Shown piece by piece: positions 1 to 7,197 of a DNA stretch of 18,128 nucleotides. Within the stretch, counting starts at the first letter, position 1, and every line of letters starts with the position of its first letter. A program made the translations under genes and the position numbers. The notes under the pieces were generated by a model that was not told the origin of the DNA, ran no database searches, and was given only the letters and a program-made list of their open reading frames with translations. Location of the stretch: contig PJAB01001018.1 of the NCBI GenBank assembly GCA_002887195.1, positions 1 to 18,128 on the forward strand, in the 5' to 3' direction. The stretch comes from Chrysochromulina parva (lineage: Eukaryota; Haptophyta; Prymnesiales; Chrysochromulinaceae).

Positions 1-213
1 ACCGTCTTCTGCTTTGACGTCCAGGGATCTTGCCCGTGCGACAGTGACACTCCAATCATCTGCACTCTCTTGCCATGTTGCACCATCTACCCGAGGAGTG
101 CATGCTGCGCGACGCGTGCGAGCATCGTGAGGAAACCAAAGGCCTCTGACGCGCCAAAGAACGAGACGATGGACAGGGGAAGCCCCCCGAGGAATGGCCT
201 GCAAAGTGTGTAG
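1..213 (+). CDS. 3' end of a Cys-rich protein (partial, 5' end outside window)
   Basis: Frame 1 is open from the first base to a TAG at 211-213, giving about 70 C-terminal residues with no start in view. The first 45 residues are rich in cysteine (nine Cys, including CPC, PCC and ACC), with a short hydrophobic patch (TPIICTLLP). A basic and Pro-rich hydrophilic tail follows (KPKASDAPKNETMDRGSPPR). This domain-then-tail look, and Cys residues grouped in pairs, argue for a genuine coding end rather than chance. I do not recognise the family; a small Cys-rich membrane-associated or metal-binding protein would fit. An overlapping frame with an ATG at 194 is weaker in composition. Confidence is limited because only 71 codons are visible. 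Confidence 0.42.
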   Translation, partial: TVFCFDVQGSCPCDSDTPIICTLLPCCTIYPRSACCATRASIVRKPKASDAPKNETMDRGSPPRNGLQSV

Positions 214-650
214 AGCGTGGAGTTCGATCGCATCACCGTTGACTACGCTTGACGACGCAGCTCGGCCTCATGCCTCAGACATCAGCCCTCTGGCTCTCCC
301 TCGCCTTCCGCCCTGTCGAGCCCACGCTCATCGGGTGTGTGTTACAAAGCATGACTTTACAGTATGCGACTGCGAGAGTCGTGACTGTTCGTGCGTGCGC
401 GTGACGGAGTTCCGTTGACGACAGGAAGGAATGTGCGGCTTCGTACGGCTTGAGGGATGAGGGTTTGTCGTGTCGAATGAAAACGGAAATGGGTCAACAT
501 GCCCTTAGTATCGACGGATAATATAAGTCCCGGTCGCATGCCACACTCCTGAACTGTTCACTGGGTCGGTTAGAAATCGCACGACGGAGCCTCTTGGATC
601 GGACGCATCGGTCCTCCCCCAAGAGCTCAGGGGCCTTTCGTTTTCCTCAA
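214..650. other. Intergenic region, probable promoter/5' leader of the 651 gene
   Basis: This stretch holds no convincing gene. Small open frames on both strands have poor composition. The GC content drops toward 420-540, and a TATA-like stretch lies at 520-527. Nothing else recognisable is present. Confidence 0.5.
520..527 (+). promoter_or_regulatory. TATA-like element upstream of the 651 gene
   Basis: The sequence AATATAAG within GATAATATAAGTCC is the most TATA-like stretch in this leader. It lies about 125 nt before the ATG at 651 in an otherwise GC-rich setting. The assignment rests on sequence resemblance only. Confidence 0.3.
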
Positions 651-1886
651 ATGGACGGCCGAGCAGACAACGCAGCCAATTCCACGCTCGATGCTCTGGA
701 CGAGCGTCGTAGGAGCTACTATGATACGGCGCCACCGCCGGCGCCGCCTCTGGCCGAACGGCCGGCCAGTCGGCCGAGCTCTGCACGTGCGGCAGGCTTC
801 TCGTCGACGATGGGCGCTAACCAACCGCGATCGTATCGGGAAGCGCCAGGAGCCCTTTTGGCACCGCAGCGCCGGTCGCACCGCGAGTCGCCGTCCCTTC
901 ACACTACTACGCTAACTACTACGCGACCGTCATTGGCGCGAGCTGCATTAGATGGCACGGCTGCGGACACAGACGGTAAGCGAACACCACACTCGAGCAC
1001 ACAGACCAGCCGCCGCAGGCCAGCACTCCCTTCACGGCAGCCGCCACAACCGCCACAGCCGTCACAACCGCCACAGTCGCCACAGCCGCCACAGACTGCC
1101 ACGGGCAGGCTTGTGAGACAGATGCACCCTCCAACGTCCAGCCACCCACCAGCGACTATCAAAGATGGTCCCGAACTGATGAAGCCTGAACGCAAACGAT
1201 CGGAGAGTGCGCGCTCAGCGGCCGATTCGACGCTGCGGCTCAACCCAGCGTTCGCCAGCAAGCTTGCGATGCTGCGCGAGAGGTGGAGAGTGGCCGATCG
1301 ACTCGTGGCCAAGGCCCCAGTGGACGTTGTCGCCGCCGACGAGCTTGGCAGTCCTCGCTTCAAGTACCATCACATACCGATCAAGATCCCGACGCCCCCC
1401 GAGGCCCAACTGACGGTACCCGAACGCTCTACAGGCAAGATCCGCGCGCCCCGTCCCCCCCGAGCCTCTTCGCGGCACGGTGCAGTTCGCGATGCGATCC
1501 GTCCACTTATCCGTCCACCGCATCGCAAGACGCACGCCACGTGGCACTCGACTGCGCTGCGTGAGGCCATCAGCTACTTCCCACATGGCGCATGGGAGAC
1601 GACCAAAATGTGCGACTGGAAGGCAGTACGTGATGCCAAGGCAGCGCAGGACGTGCTTCCCGTGCGGTCGGCGGGCCTGTCGAAGCTGGAGGAGGAGACA
1701 CACCAGAACGTCGACTACGCTGGCTACACCTATGCTGGCGAGCAGCACGGCAAGCGCACGTTCGGCGGACAGGATCCTTTCGAACTGTCGAGGGTGGACG
1801 AGATGGAAAGGGAGAAAAACCGGCCGAAGGGGAAGCGATGCTGGGTGCCACCGTGGCGCCCGGACCTCGGAAGCATGCGCACCTGA
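651..1886 (+). CDS. Pro/Gln-rich protein of unknown function, 411 aa
   Basis: The first ATG in the frame is at 651, in a good eukaryotic context (TCAAATGG); the frame is open slightly further upstream but without an ATG. The N-terminal half (about residues 1-190) is basic, Ser/Pro-rich and low-complexity. It includes a PPQPPQPSQPPQ-type run near residues 125-150 encoded by CCGCCACAG-like repeats at about 1038-1096. The C-terminal half is better structured. A helical segment (SKLAMLRERWRVADRLVAK) is followed by a Trp/Tyr-containing tail with AISYFPHGAWETTKMCDW, DYAGYTYAGEQHGKRTFG and the ending CWVPPWRPDLG, which looks like a conserved module. No signal peptide or membrane segment is visible. 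I do not recognise the family. A cytoskeletal or scaffold role is possible but unsupported. Confidence 0.62.
   Translation: MDGRADNAANSTLDALDERRRSYYDTAPPPAPPLAERPASRPSSARAAGFSSTMGANQPRSYREAPGALLAPQRRSHRESPSLHTTTLTTTRPSLARAALDGTAADTDGKRTPHSSTQTSRRRPALPSRQPPQPPQPSQPPQSPQPPQTATGRLVRQMHPPTSSHPPATIKDGPELMKPERKRSESARSAADSTLRLNPAFASKLAMLRERWRVADRLVAKAPVDVVAADELGSPRFKYHHIPIKIPTPPEAQLTVPERSTGKIRAPRPPRASSRHGAVRDAIRPLIRPPHRKTHATWHSTALREAISYFPHGAWETTKMCDWKAVRDAKAAQDVLPVRSAGLSKLEEETHQNVDYAGYTYAGEQHGKRTFGGQDPFELSRVDEMEREKNRPKGKRCWVPPWRPDLGSMRT
1038..1096 (+). repeat. CCGCCACAG-type coding repeat
   Basis: This is an imperfect tandem array of CCGCCACAA, CCGCCACAG and CCGTCACAA units encoding the PPQ/PSQ run of the 651 gene. 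It is likely unstable in length between strains. Confidence 0.6.
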
Positions 1887-1911
1887 GTTAACACCTGAGT
1901 GAACACCTGAG
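1880..1911 (+). repeat. Three-copy 12-bp direct repeat over the stop codon
   Basis: CACCTGAG occurs at 1880, 1892 and 1904 in units of 12 bp (CACCTGAGTTAA, CACCTGAGTGAA, CACCTGAG). The first copy contains the TGA stop of the upstream gene, and the later copies supply further stops in the region. It looks like local slippage duplication in the 3' UTR. Confidence 0.6.
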
Positions 1912-2093
1912 CACGGCCGCTGGTTTAATCGTTACGTGCCAGCAGTTCCGAGTCAAGCTCAGCTGACTTCAATTTTCAGACAACTTCCTTGATAGACCTT
2001 TCCGATTAAAAAGGAAATTCCGAGGAGGTTTTCTCCCCATGTTCACTTTCCGAAAGTGGAAAGGGCAATCTGTATCTCCCAGTCCTCGGCATC

Positions 2094-3124
2094 ATGGACA
2101 TCGCTCTCCTTGTCTACCTCGCGTTGTGGTATCTCGGTGCGCATGGAGCCACACACCCCGCGCCGAAATCGCACCCTGCTGACGTATTTTGCGCTCGTGC
2201 GTAGGCAATTACTACTACAACATTTACAACAAGACCGCCGCTATGGCCTCGGGCGGAGCCGAGTTCGCATTCACGAATGCCTTCGTGCAGCTCGTTGTTG
2301 GCAGCATCTACGCCATTTTCTTGTGGGCAGCACCGGATGCGCGCACGCCACCGAAGCTTACGTTTGCTCAGGTCCTGGCGGTCGCTCCGCTTGGCCTATG
2401 GGCCGCGATGGCGCACGCGGGCGCCGTCTACGCCATGACGGCCGGAGCCGTCTCTTTCGGGCAGATTGTCAAGGCGGGCGAGCCCGTCTTCGCGGTCGTC
2501 GTCGGCTTCGTGTTCTATAGCCAGAAGGTCTCGCTGGCCAAGATTCTCTGCCTGATCCCCGTCATCGGCGGCATCGCCATCGCCTCGGCGAAGGAGCTCG
2601 ATTTCACGATGATGTCTCTTCTTGCCGCTTCCACGGCCAACGTCGCGTCGGCCTTCCGTGGCAGCGAGAACAAGAAGGTGATGGCCACGATTGGCTCTGC
2701 GATTGGCTCTGTCGGCAATGCCTACGCCCTCACCACCATCTGGGCGACCGTCCTTCTCTTCCCGGTCATCTTCATCTCTGGCGAGTTCAGCAAGTTCGAC
2801 CAGTGGCTCGCCATCTGGAAGGCGGACGGCACCAAAGGTTCAGTGGGTAACTTCCGCTACAACATCATCATGTCGGGCCTCACATTCTACCTCTACAACG
2901 AAGTCTCCACCATGGCTCTCAAATCCCTCTCCGGCGTCAGCCACTCCGTCGCCAACACCGCCAAACGCGCCGTCGTGATCGTCGGCTCGGCCATCGCCTT
3001 TGGCGAGGACATGGGCTTCGCCAAATCACTTGGGTGCTCTATTGCGATTGGCGGCACCTTCCTGTACGCGGTCGCCGATGACATTCCCAAGATGCTGGGT
3101 ATGACCAAGGGCAAGACTGCATAA
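2094..3124 (+). CDS. Plastid triose-phosphate/phosphate translocator family protein (two exons)
   Basis: This is a drug/metabolite-superfamily antiporter of the TPT/PPT type, which exchanges phosphorylated C3 compounds for phosphate across plastid envelope membranes. The model is join(2094..2136, 2205..3124), 320 aa. Exon 1 encodes MDIALLVYLALWYLG and joins in phase to NYYYNIYNK, the family's first-helix signature. About nine to ten hydrophobic helices follow. Family motifs are QIVKAGEPVF (Lys about 104), NEVSTMALKSL and HSVANTAKRAVVIV (Lys-Arg about 268-269). The last two basic sites match substrate-binding residues of the structurally known Galdieria TPT. The Thr that also binds phosphate there appears to be Ala here (alignment by eye). 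No transit peptide is seen. The frame is open upstream to 2010 without an ATG, so an upstream targeting exon may be missing from this model. Confidence 0.85.
2137..2204 (+). other. Spliceosomal intron in the translocator gene
   Basis: A 68-nt phase-1 intron with donor GTGCGC at 2137 and acceptor GTGCGTAG ending at 2204. A CTGAC branch-point-like motif lies near 2179-2183. Removing it restores the family signature WYLGNYYYNIYNK across the junction, which is strong support. Confidence 0.85.
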
Positions 3125-3499
3125 GCGTGCACGGAGCGGCGGAGAGCGAGCGGAGCGGAAGACGAGGACAGAGAACGGTGACTCACCTACACATACGCTT
3201 ACACATACGCGTACATGTACTCGCATACCCGTTACATGTCAGTCAGTCAGTTACCCGCGGCCTCTGCGGCTATACCACAGTACTGCATACATGTACAATT
3301 GCATGCATGTGTGCACACGCTCTCGCCGGCGTGTGCATGCCTGTTGGAGGCTACACAGCATGCACATCGATCCTGCACCCCATCTGTGAGGTACGTTAGT
3401 GTAGCCGACCATCCCGTGTGTGTCCCGGCTCCCCCCGGAGAAACCGAGGGGGAGAGCCAGAGCTGCGGACTGCTGTGTGTGGTGTGTGGCGGTGCGAAA
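3125..3499. other. Intergenic region and RlmN leader, CA/TG-rich
   Basis: There is no convincing gene, although a frame continuous with RlmN is open from 3215. About 3183-3320 is rich in alternating purine-pyrimidine runs (ACACATACGC twice at 3189 and 3201, GCATGCATGTGTGCACAC). A G/C hairpin can form between 3427-3436 and 3448-3458 (GGCTCCCCCC with GGGGGAGAGCC) shortly before the chosen start. It probably holds the translocator 3' UTR and the RlmN promoter. Confidence 0.45.
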
Positions 3500-4732
3500 A
3501 TGATGAGACAAACGATGAGGTTGATCTTCGCCCAGCTCGTGGTGTCGACAGCTGCATGGTCGTTGTACGCCGGAGAGAGAATAGCAGCAGCAGCAGGTGC
3601 CACAGGCAAACTCTCATCGCCATTAAGCATCCTCGACTTGCCACAGGCAGAGCATTGGTGCACGGGGCAAGCGCTCAAAGAGCAACATTTACAAAACGTT
3701 TACCGACACCTTTTCCGCAACGGTGGATCCTTTGACGCGGAGTCGCTGCACTCGCACGCTGAGCTACCACGAGAAAAAGCCGCCGCTCTATGCGAGGCCT
3801 TTGCCGGCGTGACCACCTCGAAGATTGTGCAACGAATACCTTCCGAGGGCGGCCTAAAGCTCATTGTGGAACTGGCGTCCGGCCACCGCATCGAGACTGT
3901 TCTCATCCTGCATGATCACAAGTCATCGGGCGCAAGGCGGTGCACGGTCTGCGTGTCCAGCCAGGTAGGCTGCGCGCGCGCGTGCTCGTTCTGCGCCACC
4001 GGCACGATGGGCATCATCGCCCATCTCAAGGCAGCCGAGATCTTGGAGCAAGTGTGGCATGCTCGCCACGAGGTTCCCGCGGGCTACAGCGTGCGGAACG
4101 TCGTGTTCATGGGCATGGGAGAGCCGCTCGACAACTTCGACGCGCTGCTTGGAGCCCTGCGCGGCCTCACCCACCAATCCCTGTTCGACCTCGCGTCCAA
4201 GCACGTCACAGTCTCCACTGTCGGTGCGTCGCCGGAGCGGATCCGTCGGCTGGCCGACGCGGCGCCAAAGGTGCGGCTCGCGCTCTCGCTTCATAGCGCG
4301 ACGCTGCCGCTCCGGCAGCAGCTCATCCCGAGTGCGACGAGCATGCCAGCGCTCACGGACGCACTCGACTACCATGCGCGTTCGACGGGCTGCGGGCTGA
4401 TGGTAGAGTACCTTCTCATTGATGGCGTCAACGATCGCCAGTGCGACGCCGACGCGCTTGCCGCCTTTTGCGCCGAGCGTGACGCGGCGAGCGCGAGCGC
4501 GATGCCGCTGATGAGCCGCAAGCAGGCGCGTGCGGCGGCAGGGTACGTAAACCTGATTCCGTTCAATCCGACCGAGGTTGGAGCTGCCCATGGATATGCG
4601 ACGCCGAGCGACGAGAGCGTAGAGCGGTTCCACGCGTGGCTGCGCGAGAAGCACGGCGTGAATGCCCTCGTCCGCTGGACGTCCGCGGTGGGACGGGATG
4701 CCCAAGGGGCCTGCGGACAGCTCGTGGCGTGA
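3500..4732 (+). CDS. rlmN: RlmN-type radical SAM rRNA adenine C2-methyltransferase, probably organelle-targeted
   Basis: RlmN uses a [4Fe-4S] cluster and two SAM molecules to methylate C2 of an adenine in 23S rRNA (and in some tRNAs). At 410 aa it is slightly longer than bacterial RlmN (about 384). The cluster motif is C158-x3-C162-x2-C165 in VGCARACSFCATG. NVVFMGMGEPLDN, VTVSTVGASPERI, ALSLHSA, VEYLLIDGVND and VNLIPFNPTEVG follow in the usual order. The methyl-carrying Cys is C405 in GACGQL. E132 (IETVLI) corresponds to the E. coli residue E105. I chose the ATG at 3500 because it opens a classic signal-peptide-like segment (MRLIFAQLVVSTAAWSLYAG), as expected for import into a complex plastid. 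An ATG at 3215 adds 95 low-complexity residues and looks fortuitous. Plastid destination is inferred; a mitochondrial one is not excluded. Confidence 0.92.
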   Translation: MMRQTMRLIFAQLVVSTAAWSLYAGERIAAAAGATGKLSSPLSILDLPQAEHWCTGQALKEQHLQNVYRHLFRNGGSFDAESLHSHAELPREKAAALCEAFAGVTTSKIVQRIPSEGGLKLIVELASGHRIETVLILHDHKSSGARRCTVCVSSQVGCARACSFCATGTMGIIAHLKAAEILEQVWHARHEVPAGYSVRNVVFMGMGEPLDNFDALLGALRGLTHQSLFDLASKHVTVSTVGASPERIRRLADAAPKVRLALSLHSATLPLRQQLIPSATSMPALTDALDYHARSTGCGLMVEYLLIDGVNDRQCDADALAAFCAERDAASASAMPLMSRKQARAAAGYVNLIPFNPTEVGAAHGYATPSDESVERFHAWLREKHGVNALVRWTSAVGRDAQGACGQLVA

Positions 4733-5207
4733 CGATCGTACGTGACGACGCGCCTCAGCAGGCACGGCGGGTCTGGCACTCCTCTGCGTCCCTGTCACGC
4801 GGACTGTCCGGTCAGCGCACTCCGCCGAGATGTGAGTCTTGAGAGAGGGGTCCAGAAAGTGTGTGTTGCCCCGGCGCGGGTGTTGTGACTTGTGTGCATC
4901 GCGTCTGGGTGAGCGTATAACGCATTCTCGCATTGCGTAAACGACCGAGGACAAAACGAACAATTTTGCGCACTGAGACTAGAGAGACGAGGCCCTTGTG
5001 GACTGCAGGACTGGCGAGACATGATCGAAATAATGGCGCCGGGGCGAGAGCAGCCAGCCACTGCGGACACTGCGCTCTTTGCCCAGTAAGTCCCAGTAAA
5101 ACGAGTCGCTAAGTCCCACCGCATGGGCTGACTCTTTTTGGAAAAACGCCAGCCCCATGGGCCCCGCTCGTTCGCGCTTGGACGTGTGGCTTCTGGCTAT
5201 CTTGGCG
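4733..5207. other. Intergenic region between convergent RlmN and HAD genes
   Basis: Presumably the two 3' UTRs. A TATA-like GTATAAC at 4915-4921 and a short plus-strand frame from an ATG at 5021 ending at a GTAAGT donor-like site (5086) are noted but not supported as a gene. CCCAGTAA is repeated with a 10-bp period at 5082 and 5092. Confidence 0.4.
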
Positions 5208-5900
5208 CTATATAACCGCCGTCGTTATTGCTGTCTCGGGGCCCTCTCCGAAGGCATGCGTGCGTATTGCGTCGAACTCCACCTGGCGCATGCCACCAAT
5301 GGCTTTCTTCGCCTCAGGCGGCACGAGCAGCGTTTTGCACACCGTCGAGGCCCTATCGATGTGCTCCATGGAGTCGTCCACGAAGAGAACGTCGTCACGC
5401 CCCCATCCGTGATGGTTCATGATGCGCTCAATCAGCCGGCCTTTGACAAAGCCAAGCTGTCGGAGCTCGGGCGAGTCTTGGCCATACACGCGGTTGTCGG
5501 CAAAGAAGCGCAGCAGACCAGCAGTCTCCAATTGTGGCATGAGTGCCACACGATAGCCGATAGAGATTATGAAGAGCGTGACGCCAGCCTCCGAGAGCTC
5601 CAGCAACAGAGCTTTGAGCGCATCGATACGTTCCTGGCCGCCGAGATTTTCAATGTGCTCATCCGGGGTTAACGCCTCGAAAATTTGCACCTTATCGGCG
5701 ACGGCCCATTCCTGTAGACGCTCAATGTAACGAGGCGTGGAGATGGTTGAGTCGAAATCGAGGACGAGCGCCCGAATCTTCAGTTCGGCCCTATCTGACA
5801 TTGACCAAGTCCGTGGGGCGGCATTTTGCGAAATTCGATCGTTTTCACAGGGAAGAGCGCGCGCTTCGTTAAAGAATTGGGATCTGCGAAATGCGGGCAT
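5208..5900 (-). CDS. HAD-superfamily phosphatase/hydrolase
   Basis: HAD enzymes hydrolyse phosphate esters through a phospho-aspartate intermediate. Counting from the internal Met at 5801, motif I is LVLDFDST (nucleophile D15, acid/base D17), motif II is LFIISIG (S80), motif III is the Lys of GFVKGR (K120) and motif IV is VLFVDDS (D142/D143). All catalytic positions are present. About 55 residues between motifs I and II form a small helical cap. Two starts are possible. The ATG at 5900 has a purine at -3 and adds 33 residues (MPAFRRSQFFNEAR...), basic enough at the extreme N-terminus to be a targeting sequence. The ATG at 5801 gives a 197-residue protein that starts just before motif I. I give the longer form. 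The substrate cannot be told from sequence. Confidence 0.8.
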   Translation of the reverse strand: MPAFRRSQFFNEARALPCENDRISQNAAPRTWSMSDRAELKIRALVLDFDSTISTPRYIERLQEWAVADKVQIFEALTPDEHIENLGGQERIDALKALLLELSEAGVTLFIISIGYRVALMPQLETAGLLRFFADNRVYGQDSPELRQLGFVKGRLIERIMNHHGWGRDDVLFVDDSMEHIDRASTVCKTLLVPPEAKKAIGGMRQVEFDAIRTHAFGEGPETAITTAVI

Positions 5901-6090
5901 TACGAAGCATCGAGTCTCCTAGTTCGTCTACTATCTTCTATACGATATGAACTGCGACGGTGTGCGAATCCGAAATCGCGACACTCTGCACACTAAACTC
6001 TAAAGTGATAAGTGTGTGTATTCTGAGCGGGCAGTAACAGTGCGTAGCACCGGTTGTCGCGTCTGTCGTGTTAACGTTCACACACTCTCC

Positions 6091-6100
6091 ATGACGTCAT
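6091..6100. promoter_or_regulatory. CRE/bZIP-type palindrome ATGACGTCAT
   Basis: TGACGTCA is the consensus site for CREB/ATF-type bZIP factors. Here it is embedded in a 10-bp perfect palindrome about 190 nt upstream of the HAD start (5900). It is also downstream of the 6290-7003 gene, so the HAD gene is the natural target. A chance 8-mer match is possible. Confidence 0.35.
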
Positions 6101-6219
6101 CACACGCCACACACAACGACACGCCACTGCACCACTGCTCTCGCTGCTGGAACCACACGTGCACAGTGCATGTAGCTTAGGCACGCAGTGGATTCATGTG
6201 GGCTTGTGCCGCATCGAGT

Positions 6220-6272
6220 CCTCTTGGGATGATTAACATGATCCACCCCTCTTGGGATGGTTAACATGATCC
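6220..6272 (+). repeat. Two-copy 28-bp tandem repeat
   Basis: CCTCTTGGGATGATTAACAT at 6220 recurs as CCTCTTGGGATGGTTAACAT at 6248, both continuing into GATCC, with one mismatch. It lies just beyond the stop of the minus-strand gene at 6290. Confidence 0.75.
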
Positions 6273-6289
6273 TTGAGACGAGTCCGCTC

Positions 6290-7003
6290 TCAAGCAGAAG
6301 TCCTCACCCAGGATCCTCTATCCCTTGTCCAGAGCGCTTCCACGCGTGGCTCCGCCCCCCGCGGCACGTTTCCGTCACCATCGCGGCAGACCCCAACAAG
6401 CATATCGAAGCTGGCTGTGGCGAGCTCCTCAGGCTTGACGACTAGCTGCAGCTGGTCACCGCGTTGGAGAAAATCGCACCATTCGCTTCGCTTGCCATCG
6501 TTCGAATTCTCATCATCCTCTGTCCGCACGAGCTGAAGCAAGCCACTCTCGGCGAAGACGACGCCCACGCCGGGTGCTGGAAGGGCAGCGCCCGGTCCGC
6601 TGCTACGCCCCCAGTAGTAACCTCCCGTAAAGTGGTTATTCAGGCCAAGGCCCACATACGCCGACCCGCCGCAGTGCGGTGCGTCCAGGCTGGCGAGCAC
6701 AATGTCGCCTACCACTTCCCTCGTTCCTTTCATAAAGTACCCGGTCGAGCCACGCGTCGTCGCGCCAACTGCTCCAAAACTGATGTCTCGGCCAGACGTG
6801 ACGCTCGTGTGCACAAACAAAAGCCCTTGCAGGGCGGGAGAAAAAGGCGAAATGTTCTCGAGGATGGATATCCCACGCTGCCGCCTTGCAGTTGTGCAGT
6901 CTACGACGAGTGCCGGCGTTGGAACATCGCACAGCATCGTTCCAATCAGCGCGTGCGACGGAAGGCACATGAGTAAAAATGTCGCCCAGCGAGCAATCGG
7001 CAT
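6290..7003 (-). CDS. Predicted secreted/ER-targeted protein of unknown family, 237 aa
   Basis: The ATG at 7003 starts a clear signal peptide (MPIARWATFLLMCLPSHALIG); the frame extends a little further upstream but only with a GTG. The remainder has globular composition with several distinctive patches. These are CDVPTPALVVD near residue 25, FGAVGATTRGSTGYFM, a Gly/aromatic core GLGLNNHFTGGYYWGR around residue 125, RGDQLQLV, and RGAEPRVEALW near the C-terminus. VPTPALVVD recalls the start of PLP-dependent alanine-racemase/threonine-aldolase-like proteins, but the catalytic Lys context and barrel length are absent, so I do not assign that function. It reads as a conserved beta-rich domain that I cannot name. 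It is divergent from the 7198 gene, 194 bp between starts. Confidence 0.68.
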   Translation of the reverse strand: MPIARWATFLLMCLPSHALIGTMLCDVPTPALVVDCTTARRQRGISILENISPFSPALQGLLFVHTSVTSGRDISFGAVGATTRGSTGYFMKGTREVVGDIVLASLDAPHCGGSAYVGLGLNNHFTGGYYWGRSSGPGAALPAPGVGVVFAESGLLQLVRTEDDENSNDGKRSEWCDFLQRGDQLQLVVKPEELATASFDMLVGVCRDGDGNVPRGAEPRVEALWTRDRGSWVRTSA

Positions 7004-7197
7004 TCCGAAGGTGACCGCGACGCCCGACGCAAGATCTCCCGGGTGGAGGGATAGGGCAAACACACTTGGGAGGGCACCTTTCGTAGAAACTGTGAGTGTC
7101 GCTTACGGCTTATGTTCCCCAGGAGAAAATCCCCGCGTCTCGTTTACCAAATTAGGACGCCTCGCGAAGCTGATTCTTGACCAAGCGGCGCCGCAAC
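7004..7197. promoter_or_regulatory. Putative bidirectional promoter region
   Basis: These 194 bp separate the start codons of two divergent genes and therefore must contain both leaders and promoters. No TATA box or other named element stands out. A GTGAGT followed by TTCCCCAG at 7092-7122 looks like a tiny intron, but at 31 nt it is too short to trust. Confidence 0.4.

Larger units (their letters stand above)
5901..6289. other. Intergenic region upstream of the HAD gene
   Basis: No gene is seen. It contains a perfect CRE-type palindrome at 6091-6100, a CACAC-rich stretch around 6077-6130 and a two-copy 28-bp repeat at 6220-6272. It should hold the HAD promoter and the 3' UTR of the 6290-7003 gene. 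Confidence 0.45.

Noticed and set aside
194..418. Short plus-strand frame starting MACKVCRAW
   Set aside because: Poor composition, overlaps the better-supported partial frame at 1-213, and no recognisable features.
3215..3499. Upstream in-frame ATG extending RlmN by 95 residues
   Set aside because: The extension is low-complexity CA/TG-rich sequence and would bury the signal peptide that begins at 3500.
3923..4963. Long minus-strand open frame opposite RlmN
   Set aside because: It is an Arg/His-rich shadow of the GC-rich RlmN coding sequence; the plus strand has all catalytic motifs.
5021..5085. Possible short plus-strand first exon ending at a GTAAGT donor
   Set aside because: Only about 22 codons and no credible downstream exon, since the HAD gene occupies the opposite strand. 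RNA-seq junctions from 5085 would be needed.
6290..7003. Alanine racemase/threonine aldolase assignment from VPTPALVVD
   Set aside because: Only the entry motif is similar; no PLP-lysine context or barrel follows and the protein is too short.
7092..7122. GTGAGT to TTCCCCAG, intron-like
   Set aside because: 31 nt is below a believable intron length and no coding frame needs it.
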